DNA from: Zeugodacus cucurbitae
Lineage: Eukaryota > Arthropoda > Insecta > Diptera > Tephritidae
NCBI RefSeq assembly: GCF_028554725.1
Contig: NC_071671.1
Span: forward strand, 65,528,001 to 65,592,000
Length of the DNA: 64,000 nucleotides
Reading direction: 5' to 3'
Of this stretch, positions 51,554 through 63,358 are shown in pieces. Numbering within the stretch: position 1 is the stretch's first letter; the number at the start of each line of letters is the position of its first letter. The notes beneath the pieces are model-generated. The model was not told the origin of the DNA. It ran no database searches and saw only the letters and a program-made list of their open reading frames with translations. A program made the translations under genes and the position numbers.

Positions 51554-53616
51554 ATGGATAAAAATCCTGATATAATTAAATTGGATAGTGATAATGAAGA
51601 TTTGGATGAACATGCACAAGAAACCGCCACAGTTGATTTAACTTCCGATACCAGTATGAATGAAAGTCTTGAGCCAAAATTGCCGGCTGCTATCACAGTA
51701 AAAGAGGCAATTGTCTGTGATGATATCGAGGAAGGTGAAGTGGAGGAAGCACAAGAAGCTGCGGAAATATGTGCACCAACAAGTAGTAAACAAACATTAG
51801 CCTTTGAAATCAAATTTTCAAATGAAAGTATTTTCAAAGAATATGGCCATAGCATATTGGACTCACTTGAAAAGGCACTTAATGTGGCTGAGGATAAACC
51901 ATTCTTTGCATTTAACATTTTGAATGCTGAAAATACTGTTACTAGTATAAACGCTTATATAGCAAAACAATCAAATGTCAACCACTATGATATGGATTTA
52001 AGTGATTGTGAAGAGGCGGTGAGTATAACAGAAGTAGCACCCGAGCGCCACAAGTCAGAAAATCGTGAAGAATCACCGGATTTGGACTTGGACTCACTGT
52101 TTACAATTGATACGTCTGGCTCGAAAAAACTCGATACTCAATGTGTACCTTCATATAAGCGTAGTATTAAAGATGTTTTAAATGAAGAATCCTCAGCACG
52201 GAAACGAGAAAAACTGGAGGAAGAGGAGAATGAATGCCAAAGAGTGAGAACGACGGCGGCTTGCTTTAATTGTGGTGTAGCTGGACACTCAATACGTGAA
52301 TGTCCAAAACCACGTAATAACGCGCGCATAAATCGTGCCAAAATGGCGCGCAAACAAGAGAGATATCACATTGATATTGAGCAACGCTTTGGACACTTAA
52401 GACCGGGTAAAATTAGTGACAAGCTACAGACAGCGCTTGGTTTAAAGCGTGGAGAACTGCCATTCTTTTTCTACCGTATGAGAAAACTAGGTTATCCACC
52501 TGGTTGGTTGGAGGAGGCTAGAGTGGTGAATTCAGGCATAGCTTTATTCAATTCAGATGTAAGTAAATTATTTTATTTTTTTTTTAAGTATAAATTTTAA
52601 CTTTTTATTTTGATTTAATTTAAGGGAGGCGCAGTGATGGCTTCGGAGGAAGAGAATTCACAAAAAAGCGATGAGATTAAATATGACATATCCAAAATAA
52701 TGGACTTCCCAGGTTTCAATGTTGATCCAGGTCCAAACTTCTACGATGTAAGTGCGACTTAGTGGAATTGTAATTTATTTTTCTTTAAATAAATTCATTT
52801 TAGGACTACAAACACCATAACGTACCACCACTGTCTCGTCATCAACGAAAAGAAGAATTTATCAGAAAATTGGGTAGCAATGTCATTAAGGGCTACAAAC
52901 ATAAAAGACTTAAGAGTCTGCCACAGACTACAAATGCCGTTGAGCCTAAAACCAGCATTATAGACAATGCTGACATGGAAATTGAAGATGACGTCGCTGT
53001 TGATGAAAATGTAGTGTTTACTCGTCCTCCACCCCCACCGGAACCCGCGGATGACATTAAACCACCACCACCACCGGAACCCGCGAACGACATCAAACCA
53101 CCATTACCAAATGATGAAACTACCTCAGCACCGAATGAAGAATGCTCAACCGACACAAGTGAACGTACATGTTCTCCCACTTTAGACTATTTGGAGGAGC
53201 GCAAACAAAAGTTGCTAGCCGAATTGAAATCTGGTTTATGCGATGCTGACAGTTTTTCAAGTAGCGCCACCGAAGAATCAGTCACACCCGAAGCCAGCAA
53301 TAATGAGGCGAAAGTAAACGAAGCATCTACACCAGCAAATACAAATGAAATTGTCTCAGCTGAACCAGTAACACCTACGACAAATGAAATGACGAAGGCC
53401 TTAGATATTATTAAGGAATCACACATGGGTACACCGGTGTTACATTTTTCACCATACGAAAAACTACCAGCTGGTGAGAATTTCAAAGTGGGTGTTAGTG
53501 ATGTTATTAATTTTGAAAATCTACCTGATTCAACGGGTAAATACGATCAAATGAAGGAGGTAATTAAGAAAGTACGAAATATCGTGACCAAATTACACAA
53601 CGACGATGATGACTGA
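51554..53616 (+). CDS. ZCCHC8 homologue, NEXT-complex zinc-knuckle protein
   Basis: ZCCHC8 is the scaffold of the nuclear exosome targeting complex, linking the Mtr4 helicase and an RBM7-type protein to direct nuclear RNA decay. Coding exons are 51,554-52,558, 52,625-52,747 and 52,804-53,616, all phase 0 with GTAAGT donors and AG acceptors, giving 646 residues. I chose the ATG at 51,554 (ACAATGG context) over the one at 51,530. The N-terminus is acidic. A CCHC knuckle CFNCGVAGHSIREC has ligands C237, C240, H245 and C250, and a PSP domain follows (LRPGKISDKLQTALGL, LPFFFYRMRKLGYPPGWLEE). The middle has two near-identical proline runs (PPPPPEPADDIKP and PPPPPEPANDIKP), and the C-terminal part is acidic, ending in DDDD. 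Polyadenylation signal AATAAA is at about 53,839. I recall the Drosophila homologue as CG4622. Introns are only 56-66 bp. Confidence 0.92.
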
Positions 53617-55181
53617 TAAAGGGTGTTTCTTCGAGACATTTGAAATTGCATTTTGTAAATTTTCTGAATGGTTGTGTGAACGTGCGTTTGTGGTTAATTT
53701 TAACTTAAATACATAACAATTGTATACTATAATGATCATATTATTTATTAAGAGCCAAAAGCTCTTGATTTTTCTATAAGAGAATAATATAGTACTTCAT
53801 TTTACCGACAAATAATTTATGGTTTATATATTGAGTGTAATAAAGTCTATCTTTTCATGTAACTTCAAAATGATTTTATTCAAAAAACACTAAAAATAAA
53901 TATTATTTTTCGTTATTAGATTTATAGTACAAATTAGGTTTCTCTGCGTTTGCGGACTTACCTCTTTCTAATAACTATTAATTTGAATTTTTTTATTTCA
54001 ATGTATTTCAAATCTTTCTAATTATAAAAAAAAAAACAACTAAATTGTAAAATTCAATTCATAATATGGCACATACACATAAAATTAAAATGAAATTTAT
54101 GAACTGTTGCCTACTATTGGGTACAAAAGACCAAAAATTTATTATGAAGAAAGAATGTAAATCTTAAACTCAGGCAGAACATTAATATTCACCGTTCATC
54201 GTATCAAATACACCAACACAAGTGACAAAGTACCGTTGGGTTTACATAACCGGAACGCATTCGAATTTTTATCTCTCCAAAGTCTGTCAACTTGACGGTA
54301 TTTTTAAAGATTGTTTGTGGAATATTTCACCAAAAAAGGTGAAAAGTATAATTATTTTGTTGAAATATGTATATAATACGTTGATTTGAATTCTTGTAAA
54401 TTTATTTATTAAAATTCTGTGCATGAATTTAACATAAGAAATATTACCAGCTATCTACATAGTGTTCATGATATACAATGCGAGAAGCAGCAGATTCATA
54501 TACCATATATACATATGTGTGATTGTGGTAATATTAACATTCTTTGAATAGGTACATTTGATTTGCTAAAACTTTATAGTTCTTTTTATTATATGTAACT
54601 CATATTGAACACTTTGTGTCCAGGCAAGATACTAACACAAATCAAAGCAAACAAAATTTTGTTTTTCATATTTAAATCACTTTAATTATACACTCGCGCA
54701 CTCATGTATATGTACATATATCTTATAATATACACATATTGTATATCCGTATTGATATGCGTGCAAATGTGGTCTTCATAATTTTCGTTAGAGAAATCTT
54801 ATATGGAATGGTTTGCAATAGTTGCAAAAAAGAGTTTAAGCATTATTTGAATAATTACAAATATTTTGAAAATTTTATAAATATATTTTCTTCGTGTGAG
54901 CGCATGGGTAAAAATTTCCAAAATTTTATTGCACAATAATTTAGTTTATTTACTATTTCCAAATGTTTGCTTTCAAGCAGCATATTATCCATTATAAACG
55001 TCTTTTAATTAATTCAAAGCGGTTGCAATGTAAATTCGCATGATAGAAACACCATTGAGAGCAATTATTTAGAATTATACTTTGAAAGAATAGGTAGGTG
55101 GTGTTAACTTATTTGTATTGAATTACAGTTGATATACAAGCAGTTTATTTTTTGCAGTTTGCGCGAAATGAACCGTCAATA
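53617..55181. other. Intergenic, convergent 3' ends
   Basis: Holds the ZCCHC8 3' UTR (hexamer near 53,839) and, from the other side, the SMIM14 3' UTR. It is otherwise AT-rich with nothing recognised. The frame at 54,739-54,939 has no similarity I know. Confidence 0.5.
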
Positions 55182-55666
55182 TTAATTGACTGCAGGCGGT
55201 GCCGGTGGCGGCGGTGGTGGTGGCAAACCACCATTGGGATCTTGTCCCCGCGAACGGCGCTTTGTATTTGTTAATTTCATAATCGATTCCGGTCGAATCA
55301 AATACATAAGCACAGCAAAGATCATAAACATTGTAACCATAGTGAAGTTGCTGCCCTCATTCAAGTCCGTGCCAGTAGTAGTGCTCTCGCGCATGCGACC
55401 CGATACTGCAAGCAAAATAATAAATTTAATTACAATTCATTTAGCATGTCTACTATCAACTACTTACTATCGACACATTCGGTATCCGTGCAATGATTTT
55501 GACTCTGGCGTATCTAAAAGAGAAACAGATGCATTAATGAAGTGAAATGAAGTAGCAAAATTAAACTTTTTGATATAAAGCAATTTCAACTCACCATTGC
55601 CAAGAGTCGCTGCATTGCGTACTCATGCGACCAGACACACTCGCAACCATCAAATTCATCACCCAT
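55182..55666 (-). CDS. SMIM14 homologue, small single-pass membrane protein
   Basis: A small ER-type membrane protein family of unknown molecular function. Minus-strand coding exons are 55,666-55,595, 55,513-55,468 and 55,405-55,182, with phases that join cleanly (AUG|AUA, then GAU-A|UA), giving 113 residues. The N-terminus MGDEFDGCECVWSHEYAMQR and then RQSQNHCTDTECVD carry the four-cysteine pattern CEC...C-x-D-x-x-C of human SMIM14. A transmembrane segment MVTMFMIFAVLMYLI is followed by RP, as in the family. The tail is basic and then proline-rich (seven consecutive prolines, then APPAVN), matching the family's PPAPP-type ending. The 70-90 bp introns make it easy to miss in single-frame scans. 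Start chosen by family alignment from memory. Confidence 0.88.
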
Positions 55667-55708
55667 CTTTTGTGCGTCCAACAATTTGCGCTAGTATTGC
55701 TTGTTTAA
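55667..55708 (-). other. SMIM14 5' UTR segment with acceptor
   Basis: Upstream of the SMIM14 ATG, the minus strand has a pyrimidine-rich tract and acceptor (CATTTCGACAG) ending at 55,709, implying a spliced 5' UTR. The remaining sequence to about 57.3 kb would then be intron. Confidence 0.45.
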
Positions 55709-57368
55709 CTGTCGAAATGCAAAATAGAAATTAAAATAAAAAAATCTAGTGTATAATATAGAACGGCGTAAGCGTTCAAAAAACAATACGCGACGAATGA
55801 AAGAGTTGGCTTTCAAGTGTTTATCGAATTTGTCGAGGTGTCAGTTTAAAATAAAATGTATACAACTGACGTGTCCCCTACACAAGCGTTAAAAATATTA
55901 TAACAATAAATTTATTGTAATGAAAGCGTACATTTAAGCACATAGACCAACGATTATGCACATAATTATTATTGAAATATTTACGTATACATGTAGAATT
56001 GAGGAGAAGCCATAAACAATAATTATATATATATATATATTTTTTTTTTAATTCTTCATACAAAATTACTATATAAAGGGGCGTTTTTTTCAATATATAT
56101 GTATGCAGGTACATACATACTGTATTGTTTTAATTTTCCTTTGTATTAACTTGGTGGTTTTATCGTTAGTTAAACATTAATAACAACTTTTTGTAAAATA
56201 TGTAGCTTTCGATTTTGAATCGATCGCTCTTTTTGTTGCAAAGCAAATGTAATTACGTCGCATAAAAAAACCACAAATTTTTCTTCAGACGATTCTACGG
56301 TTTACTGATAAGCCTGCTACATGCGATTTGAACAAAGTAAAACCCGAGACAATTCATCATAAATAGTAAGTAGATTGCAAAAATGTCTGTCTTAATGACA
56401 AGTTTTAATTATTACTGTTTGTACGTTGTTTATTTTTTTTTTGTAATTATTTTGCAACACTTCGCTGAATTTCTCTATATCAGCAATAGATAAGAAATGA
56501 AAGACAAACGACACAAAAAAATACAAAAATATTGAAGCTCTGATTAATTATTATTTTACAAGGAACAAATTTCTGAAGGAGTTTCTACTGTAATTCTGTA
56601 TTGTTACTATTTTTTGTTGCTGAATTTTCATAACTTGTATTTCATATAAAGATTAGAACTACATAGAAACAATAATTTTAAATTTCTGTGTGGTTAATTT
56701 GTTAACCATAAAACGATTTCAATAACACAATAATATTTAAAAAACTCCTATATTTTGATTTATGGCTACACTTGATCACATAGATAACCATCACTTTGCA
56801 TGACAAACAAAACAAATCAACAAAAAATAAGCCATCCAAAAGGTCACTTTCTGCAGCAAAGCCCAGAACAGTATCTAATACTTGTAACTTGAATAGCTAA
56901 TAATAAAACTAATTTCAATGCGCACATTTGTATATATGTAAATATGTACTTATATTATTGCAATTTACAATTTAGTATGATACTGCATCCTTAATAAATA
57001 TATGGATATTAGCAACTTGTATGCAGATTGATTAGCAACGCACTATGTACTATTTATATATAAATATGACACGGCTTGGACGGAAGCATATGTAAGTACA
57101 TATGTAATTCTATACATATTATACAATTGTATGGCATTATATTTTATAGAGTTCATTGGCGTATATATTTTTCTCATGTTCCTACTAAAACAATGTATAT
57201 ATAATAGCATATCACACAACATTAATATAACTACATGATTCCAGTTTTGGTCACTTGATACCGCACTGCACTTTCCTCTTAACTAGCATTCGCATGCGTT
57301 GAATGCATAGCTGAATATACCTATATACATTTGTTAGTGCAGAATATACTTGCACAATTTCTTTTTAC
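55709..57368. other. Probable SMIM14 5' intron / intergenic
   Basis: AT-rich with TA-rich microsatellite at about 56,025-56,050. No coding region was recognised. Confidence 0.4.
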
Positions 57369-57506
57369 CTCTTCCAGCAACTCCAAAATAGCCCCACTAT
57401 ATTTCCGGATTAGCGACGTTGGTTTTCCGATTGCTCCTCTCAACTTCTGTTTCAGCAATCTAATTATATTTTCTGCAGAGTAGAATGTTATAAGCGACGA
57501 TGACAC
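57369..57506 (-). other. Candidate 5' exon of SMIM14 with upstream ORF
   Basis: On the minus strand an ATG at 57,506 opens a frame (MSSSLITFYSAENIIRLLKQ, then KLRGAIGKPTSLIRKYSGAI) up to a donor-like GAAGAG|GTAAAAAG at 57,369. Joined to the acceptor at 55,708 the frame would stop after a few codons, so it would be a non-coding first exon with an upstream ORF of about 50 codons. Alternatively it is the start of an unrecognised gene. Composition is more coding-like than its surroundings. Confidence 0.3.
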
Positions 57507-58077
57507 GTATTAGCTCTGTACTTTCCGTTTTCCTCCACTGTTCACAATATTTTCACTTAATTTTACTCTCCAGATTTGTGAAAAAAAATAATCACAAATT
57601 TATGATGTGTGTGTCCGAAATGAGAAGCAATGGAAAACAACAAACTTGAAAATTATTTATAAAAGGGAAATAGTAAATAAGAGAAACATCGTTGAGCATT
57701 GCCAGAGCTTAATATTGTTGAAACGATAGCAAATTCAATTAATCGAAAAAAATTTTGTCTGATAAACTGAAAGGTTTAATTTTTTATCATTCTATCTACT
57801 TATTTCAAGTGAACCTGTTTTTTTCTATGCTATAAAAAATTTTAAACTGCTTTCTAAAAAGAAAAAAAATTATTTTTGTTTATAAAATTAAAAGAATTAA
57901 TATCGATAATTTACATGCACACCTATTTGTGCTAAAATCCCCAAACTCAGCTGATTTCACCCAGTTAGGTGGCGCCGAAACAAGTGTTTATCTTCTTAAT
58001 TGTATTGAATTAAAAACAATCGAGTTTCAGTTGAATAATATTTTGGATAAGTTGAATAACAAAACAATCTCTGTACA
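57507..58077. promoter_or_regulatory. Divergent promoter region between SMIM14 and DTWD1
   Basis: SMIM14 (minus) and DTWD1 (plus) point away from each other. If the 57.4-kb exon is real, about 0.5 kb separates their transcribed regions, suggesting a shared bidirectional promoter. No TATA box is evident. It contains the DTWD1 5' UTR. Confidence 0.35.
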
Positions 58078-59046
58078 ATGACTCACCCAGTGGACAATGT
58101 TTCGACACCGAGAAAATATCCGTTTGCCAAAATGCGCCTAGACGACACACATCAATTGGATGCCATTGAAGGACGTTTTACTTGCACACAATGCAATCGT
58201 TCACGTAAATTCTATTGTTATAACTGTTATGTGCCGGTCGGAAATGTGTGCGATTTCATACCACACGTAGAGATACCTATCGACATCGATATCATAAAGC
58301 ATAAAAAGGAAATTGATGGCAAGAGCACCTCAGCGCATGCTGCAGTTTTGGCCAAGGAGCGTGTAAATGTATACGCGTATCCGAATATGCCGGATTATTC
58401 AAAAATGGATGGTGTTATACTTATATTTCCAAGTGCCAAAAGCTTAACGGTACCTCAACTCTTCAATCAACGTGTACGTTTAAAAACGGAAAATAATTAT
58501 GGTTTACCGAAAGGTCATAACATAGGCACAATGTTGAGATGGCGCATAGACGAGGTTAAAGATGAACCAGAAGAGGGCGACCAACAACACAATTTTAAAG
58601 TATATACCTATGATAACCTGCCTGTAAAGCGCGCTATATTCATTGATAGCACATGGAATCAGAGTCGTGGCATTTATAAGGATGAACGCTTAAAGGGTTT
58701 ACCCACCGTAGTTTTACAAAACCGTTTTTCACAATTTTGGCGACATCAGCGTGGTAGTCCACGTTGGTACCTCGCCACTGTGGAGGCAGTACATCAATTC
58801 TTGCTGGAAGTGCACGTTAATGCCTGGGGACTCAATAGGCATTATCGTGGCTTAGATAATCTCGAAATTGGTCAAGGTTTTTACGAGACTGCGCGTTTAA
58901 TAGATGCGGAAGCTACAAATGAGGCACGCGATGCGCCCTATAATGGACAATATGATAATTTACTATTTTTCTTTGCCAATATGTACGACATAATACATAA
59001 ATACTATGATCACAACCAACTAAAATCTTATCGCAGACCGATTTAA
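58078..59046 (+). CDS. DTWD1-like tRNA-uridine aminocarboxypropyltransferase
   Basis: Intronless gene for a 322-residue DTW-domain protein. In this family (human DTWD1, bacterial TapT) the enzyme transfers the 3-amino-3-carboxypropyl group of S-adenosylmethionine to a uridine of tRNA, making acp3U; DTWD1 acts on position 20. Two CxxC pairs, C36/C39 and C47/C50 (CTQC...CYNC), sit at the N-terminus. The signature D-S-T-W lies at residues 190-193 (IFIDSTWNQSRG), followed by LKGLPTVVLQNRFSQFWRHQ and the conserved LATVEAVHQFL helix. Length is normal for the family. The ATG at 58,078 is the first in frame, in a GTACAATG context. AATAAA is at about 59,087. Confidence 0.93.
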   Translation: MTHPVDNVSTPRKYPFAKMRLDDTHQLDAIEGRFTCTQCNRSRKFYCYNCYVPVGNVCDFIPHVEIPIDIDIIKHKKEIDGKSTSAHAAVLAKERVNVYAYPNMPDYSKMDGVILIFPSAKSLTVPQLFNQRVRLKTENNYGLPKGHNIGTMLRWRIDEVKDEPEEGDQQHNFKVYTYDNLPVKRAIFIDSTWNQSRGIYKDERLKGLPTVVLQNRFSQFWRHQRGSPRWYLATVEAVHQFLLEVHVNAWGLNRHYRGLDNLEIGQGFYETARLIDAEATNEARDAPYNGQYDNLLFFFANMYDIIHKYYDHNQLKSYRRPI

Positions 59047-62000
59047 AATTGCATGACTTTATGTACATATTTATAAAAAAGAGGAGAATAAAAAGTAATT
59101 TCTAAACAAAAATTTTGTTATTTTTTAGTAAATTCAATTACATACAACGCTCATAATGGACAATTTTCTTCGAATTAAATTTTCAAAGCCCTGTCTCCTG
59201 GGGTGGTGTGGTGTATTTTTTGTAGTTACCAAACCTGGCTTAAACAATTTCAACAAAGTCTAGTGTTCATTTAAATCAAAAACAGTTAATTTTTTGTTAA
59301 ACACTTTTTGCAAAAGCATTTTATTTATTTATTTTTATTTCTTTTTTTGTTTTTTGTTTCACTTTCAAGTAAGTATATATATATTTATATATTTTATATT
59401 TATATAGATAGTTGATGGAATTAATATGTATGAATGTGTGTATATAAGTTATTTACTTGTATATAAGACATCGTCGGATGTCACTTTCAAGCGATGCAAA
59501 TCGCAATGCTGTAAATGCACAATGTCCACACTCACATTACAAAGAGTACATACAATTAGCACATGAATGGTCATAGATAAATAAATCTTGTGTATATATG
59601 TATGTAGTTATGAAATATGCAACATGCCGTATTGTATTTTGCATCGCTTGAATTATTTTTCTCCCTGTGTATATATATGTGTGTGTGTGTAGGTAATGTA
59701 CGTGTGTGTCAATTTATTAAAAAAAATTTACTACTGACTGCACTGATTCATTAAATGTGTTTTGCTGCTGCGTTTTGAAATTGAATACATATTTGTTAGT
59801 TTGTTTTATTTATATTTTTTAGCAAATTGTACATTAACGGCATATTTACGCAGTGAACAGATCGACATGTAAATGTGTCGCACTTTTTTATTGACCTGCT
59901 TTTAGGCGTTCTCAATGTGAAAAAGTTGGAAAGTGTTTTTAGGAGGGTGTTGTGGGACACTGTGAAACATAACGACAAACACGAGGCTTCAATTCATTCA
60001 TAATTATATGCATTAAATGCAAAGAAAACAAAATCGCTTCTCATATGGGGTCATTTGATGCGATTCCAAATTCTATGTATGTGTGTATAGATGTATAGTT
60101 TTTTTTTATTGCAAATGCATTACTTTAACACAAACGTGCTTCTTATGTGTTCTTCTGCATTATTTACCCCAGGCGTAATACTCTTAATCGCATCTTAGAT
60201 GTCTTTATTCTTTGTCGATTCTCTTTTGGCTAATGTGTAAGTTTTTTTCTTCTGATATTAAAATTACAAGACGCTTTATTGTTTGCCGATATTTCATTAT
60301 TTTATCACTCCCATTGTGTTGTTAATATTATTATTATTATGTTTTATTCATTTATGCTTGTATAACAGTTTGTCAATGTAAATCCCAATGTATGAATAGA
60401 TATATAATAAAAAAAATCGAAATATAATAAAGTCATCATTATAGCTGCCGCAAATGTGCGTCGAGCTTAAAATTAATAAAAAAAAAAAAAACAAAATATA
60501 ATAATATAAAGTATATAAGAAAAATATATAACCAATTATCTACGAGACCAATTGCTTATTTGTTACAACAATTTACTGCAATAAAAATAGAAAATCGCTC
60601 GCAAGTGATTTGCAAAAATGTTCACTTTTGAGCTCTCTTTCACGCGTGTATTTTATTTTTTGTTTAACATATAAATATGGTATAGCCGAATCATAGGGTA
60701 ATGACAGCAACGACGTTTCTTGGGCATGGCAGAGGCGATTCAAGAGGAAAAAGTCTCACCCTCTCCCCAGCTGCCCATGAAGTTAAAATGTAAAAGCGTA
60801 GATTTTATTTGATTTCTTCCTATATTTTGGGGCCACCGCTGTGGTTACCGCTATGATTCAGCTAATAGGCAAGTTTGTAACATTCGATTGTTATTTATTT
60901 TTTGTTGTCTTTACTTTTCTTCTTTTTGTTTTTGTCTTTGTGTGTGTGTTTTGTTTTTTATTTGTATTTTTTGCTTTGTTGACTGTGCCAGTTTTATTTA
61001 TTTAATTTTCTAAATTATTTGTTGCTTTTCTTGTTGTTTGTATTCAATTCGTTACAGTTCGGTTGTTGTTTTTTTTTTTCATAATTTATGTAAGTTACAT
61101 TTGTAACAACTTGGTTGCAATAAAAAATAATTACTAGTTAAATTCATATTTATACAACACCATGTGTACAATGTTTTAATAATATTGTAATTATAGATTT
61201 TCAGGGGAAGAGGGGAGTAAAAGGGGTTTTTAATGGAAAGAATATATAGTAAATTTGCATTTTCTTAATAATACAATTTTCATGTTTTTCTTGCTGCTTT
61301 GTTTTTTTGCTTCTCATATGTATATGCATTTTACTTCACTTTTCTTTTGTTTTTGTTTTTGTTTTCCTTTACTAATTCATTAATGTCCTTTCAGTTTTTG
61401 TTTTTCTTTTTAACATATATTCTCATTTGTGTGTTTCTTTGTGTAATATCTATACATTTTGTCTACGTTAAGAACTTAAATGTTAAAATTTTTTTGGGAA
61501 CATTTAGTATAATCATTTGAATCATAATTTTTTTTTCTTATTACCAGTTTTTTTGTTTTTGGGTTAATTAGAATAAAATAAATTACGGTTAGTCATATTT
61601 TTGTTTACTTGATCTGGATTTCTGTGCTTTGCGTTTGTTTTTCTCATCGCTTAATTTAATGTTTTCATGATGTTTACCTTTTTTCATTGCATTTTGTATT
61701 TTTTGTTTTTCTACATCTTTGATTATACATAATTTTTTTAGTTTTTATTATCAGTTTATATTCATTTATTTTATTTTATGCCATTATTGTTTTTCTTCGC
61801 CATTTTAATTACAGTAAATACACATTTCTTGCATTTTGAATCGATTTTACAACTAAGCTTAAAATTTGCTGCCTTTTCTTTGCATTTGGGTTTCGGTTAC
61901 TCCTTTAATGTTTTTGTTTTTACGACATCTTACGTTGTTAGTACGCACTTTTCCATTTTTCTAATATTTCGATTCGGTTTTTTGTTTTTACTTTTTGCAA

Positions 62001-63133
62001 TACAATTAAATACTCTTATACATAATATGGAATTGGGGATCATTAATATTACAAATATAATTTTTTTGTTTTTGTTTTTGCAAAGTGAGTAATTTAATAT
62101 AAATGTACTTTTCATGTTTATATTAGCGTTTTTCGCGTTTCTTTTTCTCCTTCAAATTTATGAAATGTGCTTTTTTACGTTTTCAATGGTGTGTTTATTA
62201 ATTTCTTGCCGATTCGTGACAAAATTCATTATACATTTTACATTTATATAAGCAAAAATGTGTTTGTGTGTGTTTGTATGAGTTGTGTATGTGTGTGTGT
62301 GTGAAATTTTGTTTGTTTGTGTACATTTAGGAGGAGGAGTGCGTGAATAATTGTAATAGTAGCTATAATAGTAATATATATATATATGCATATATAGATA
62401 GAGACATACATATGCCATTTAATTTGAAGTTAAATTTAAGTTTAATTTTAGTTGCAAATCATTGAGCTCTACTCAATGTGACATCCATAAATTCTACTGT
62501 GTAATCAACGTTAAACTGCGTTTCTATATAAAGTTTACTTTTCTTTGCATTTTTTGTAGTTGATTTCATATTTTGCTTTTGCGTGCGGAATATTTTAATT
62601 TTTTAAAAGTTAACAATAAGCAATATTTTTTTTTTTGATATTTTTTATGATTTTTTTACTAATGTAAACTTTCATTTAACATCAAAACCAAAATTAAAAA
62701 ATCCCGTAATTTGCTTGAAATTTTACATCTCTACATGTACATATATGTATTTGTTTGTATGTATGTGTATTTAGTTGGTATTTTTTATAATATTCATTTT
62801 TAATTTTTTAATAATTCTTAAATATATACGATATTCGAAAAAATTTTTCAATAAAGTTGCATCGACACTCCTGCGAACGTTATAATGTACCCATATAACT
62901 GTTCAACTAACTTCCGACGATTCAACTATATTTTGTGAAGCTAATTGTTGTTGTAGCAGTGAAGCATCTTCACACTTACGCTTCATTGAAACTTGTTTCT
63001 TATACTTACCACCTCATGAGCACGAAACAAATATTCATCACTAATCCATGTTGCAATCAATATTCGGCTCATACTTCATTCTATTCTGCATCAAAGGTAT
63101 TTTTTTTTACTTTTCATCCTTTATATTTTCCAT
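59047..63133. other. Intergenic / 3' UTRs; T-rich on + strand
   Basis: Starts with the DTWD1 3' UTR. From about 60.9 to 62.7 kb the + strand is very T-rich (TTTTTGTTTTTG runs), that is A-rich on the minus strand, and may be a long 3' UTR of the minus-strand PABP-like gene. Phenylalanine-rich frames here are compositional. A TG/CACA tract lies at about 62,260-62,305. Confidence 0.45.
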
Positions 63134-63358
63134 TTAATAGTAGAACACTTGACCAGCCTTCTGCCGTTTACGTTCCTCGAGTTTCCGATTGATCTCCTGT
63201 TGGCGCTCGACTTTGTTCAGTGCACGTGCAACGTACAAGAACTTATTGTCCCCCAATTGCTTACCATTTAGACCAATAACAGCTGCCAGAGCCGATTGTG
63301 GACTCTCAAAAGCCACAAAACCGAAACGACGAGAACGGCCCTCCTCATCCAGCATCAC
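63134..63358 (-). CDS. PABP-like RRM protein, last exon (partial gene)
   Basis: The minus-strand exon starts after the acceptor TTTTTAAG and ends at TAA. Its 74 residues begin VMLDEEGRSRRFGFVAFES, containing the RRM RNP1 motif (RRFGFVAF). Then come SALAAVIGLNGKQLGDNKF, LYVARALNKVERQQEINRKL and a basic tail ending QVFYY. The KVERQ-x-E-x-x-RK segment directly after the RRM is the hallmark of poly(A)-binding protein RRMs, but the substitutions and the early stop point to a divergent PABP paralogue (I recall Drosophila CG4612 as such) rather than canonical pAbp. The preceding RRM half and upstream exons are not found within the remaining 0.6 kb and must lie past the right edge. Confidence 0.8.
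   Translation of the reverse strand: MMLDEEGRSRRFGFVAFESPQSALAAVIGLNGKQLGDNKFLYVARALNKVERQQEINRKLEERKRQKAGQVFYY

Noticed and set aside
61299..62092. Phenylalanine-rich frames that look like multi-pass membrane proteins
   Set aside because: They come from TTT-rich sequence, probably a minus-strand A-rich 3' UTR; no charged-loop pattern or conserved motif.
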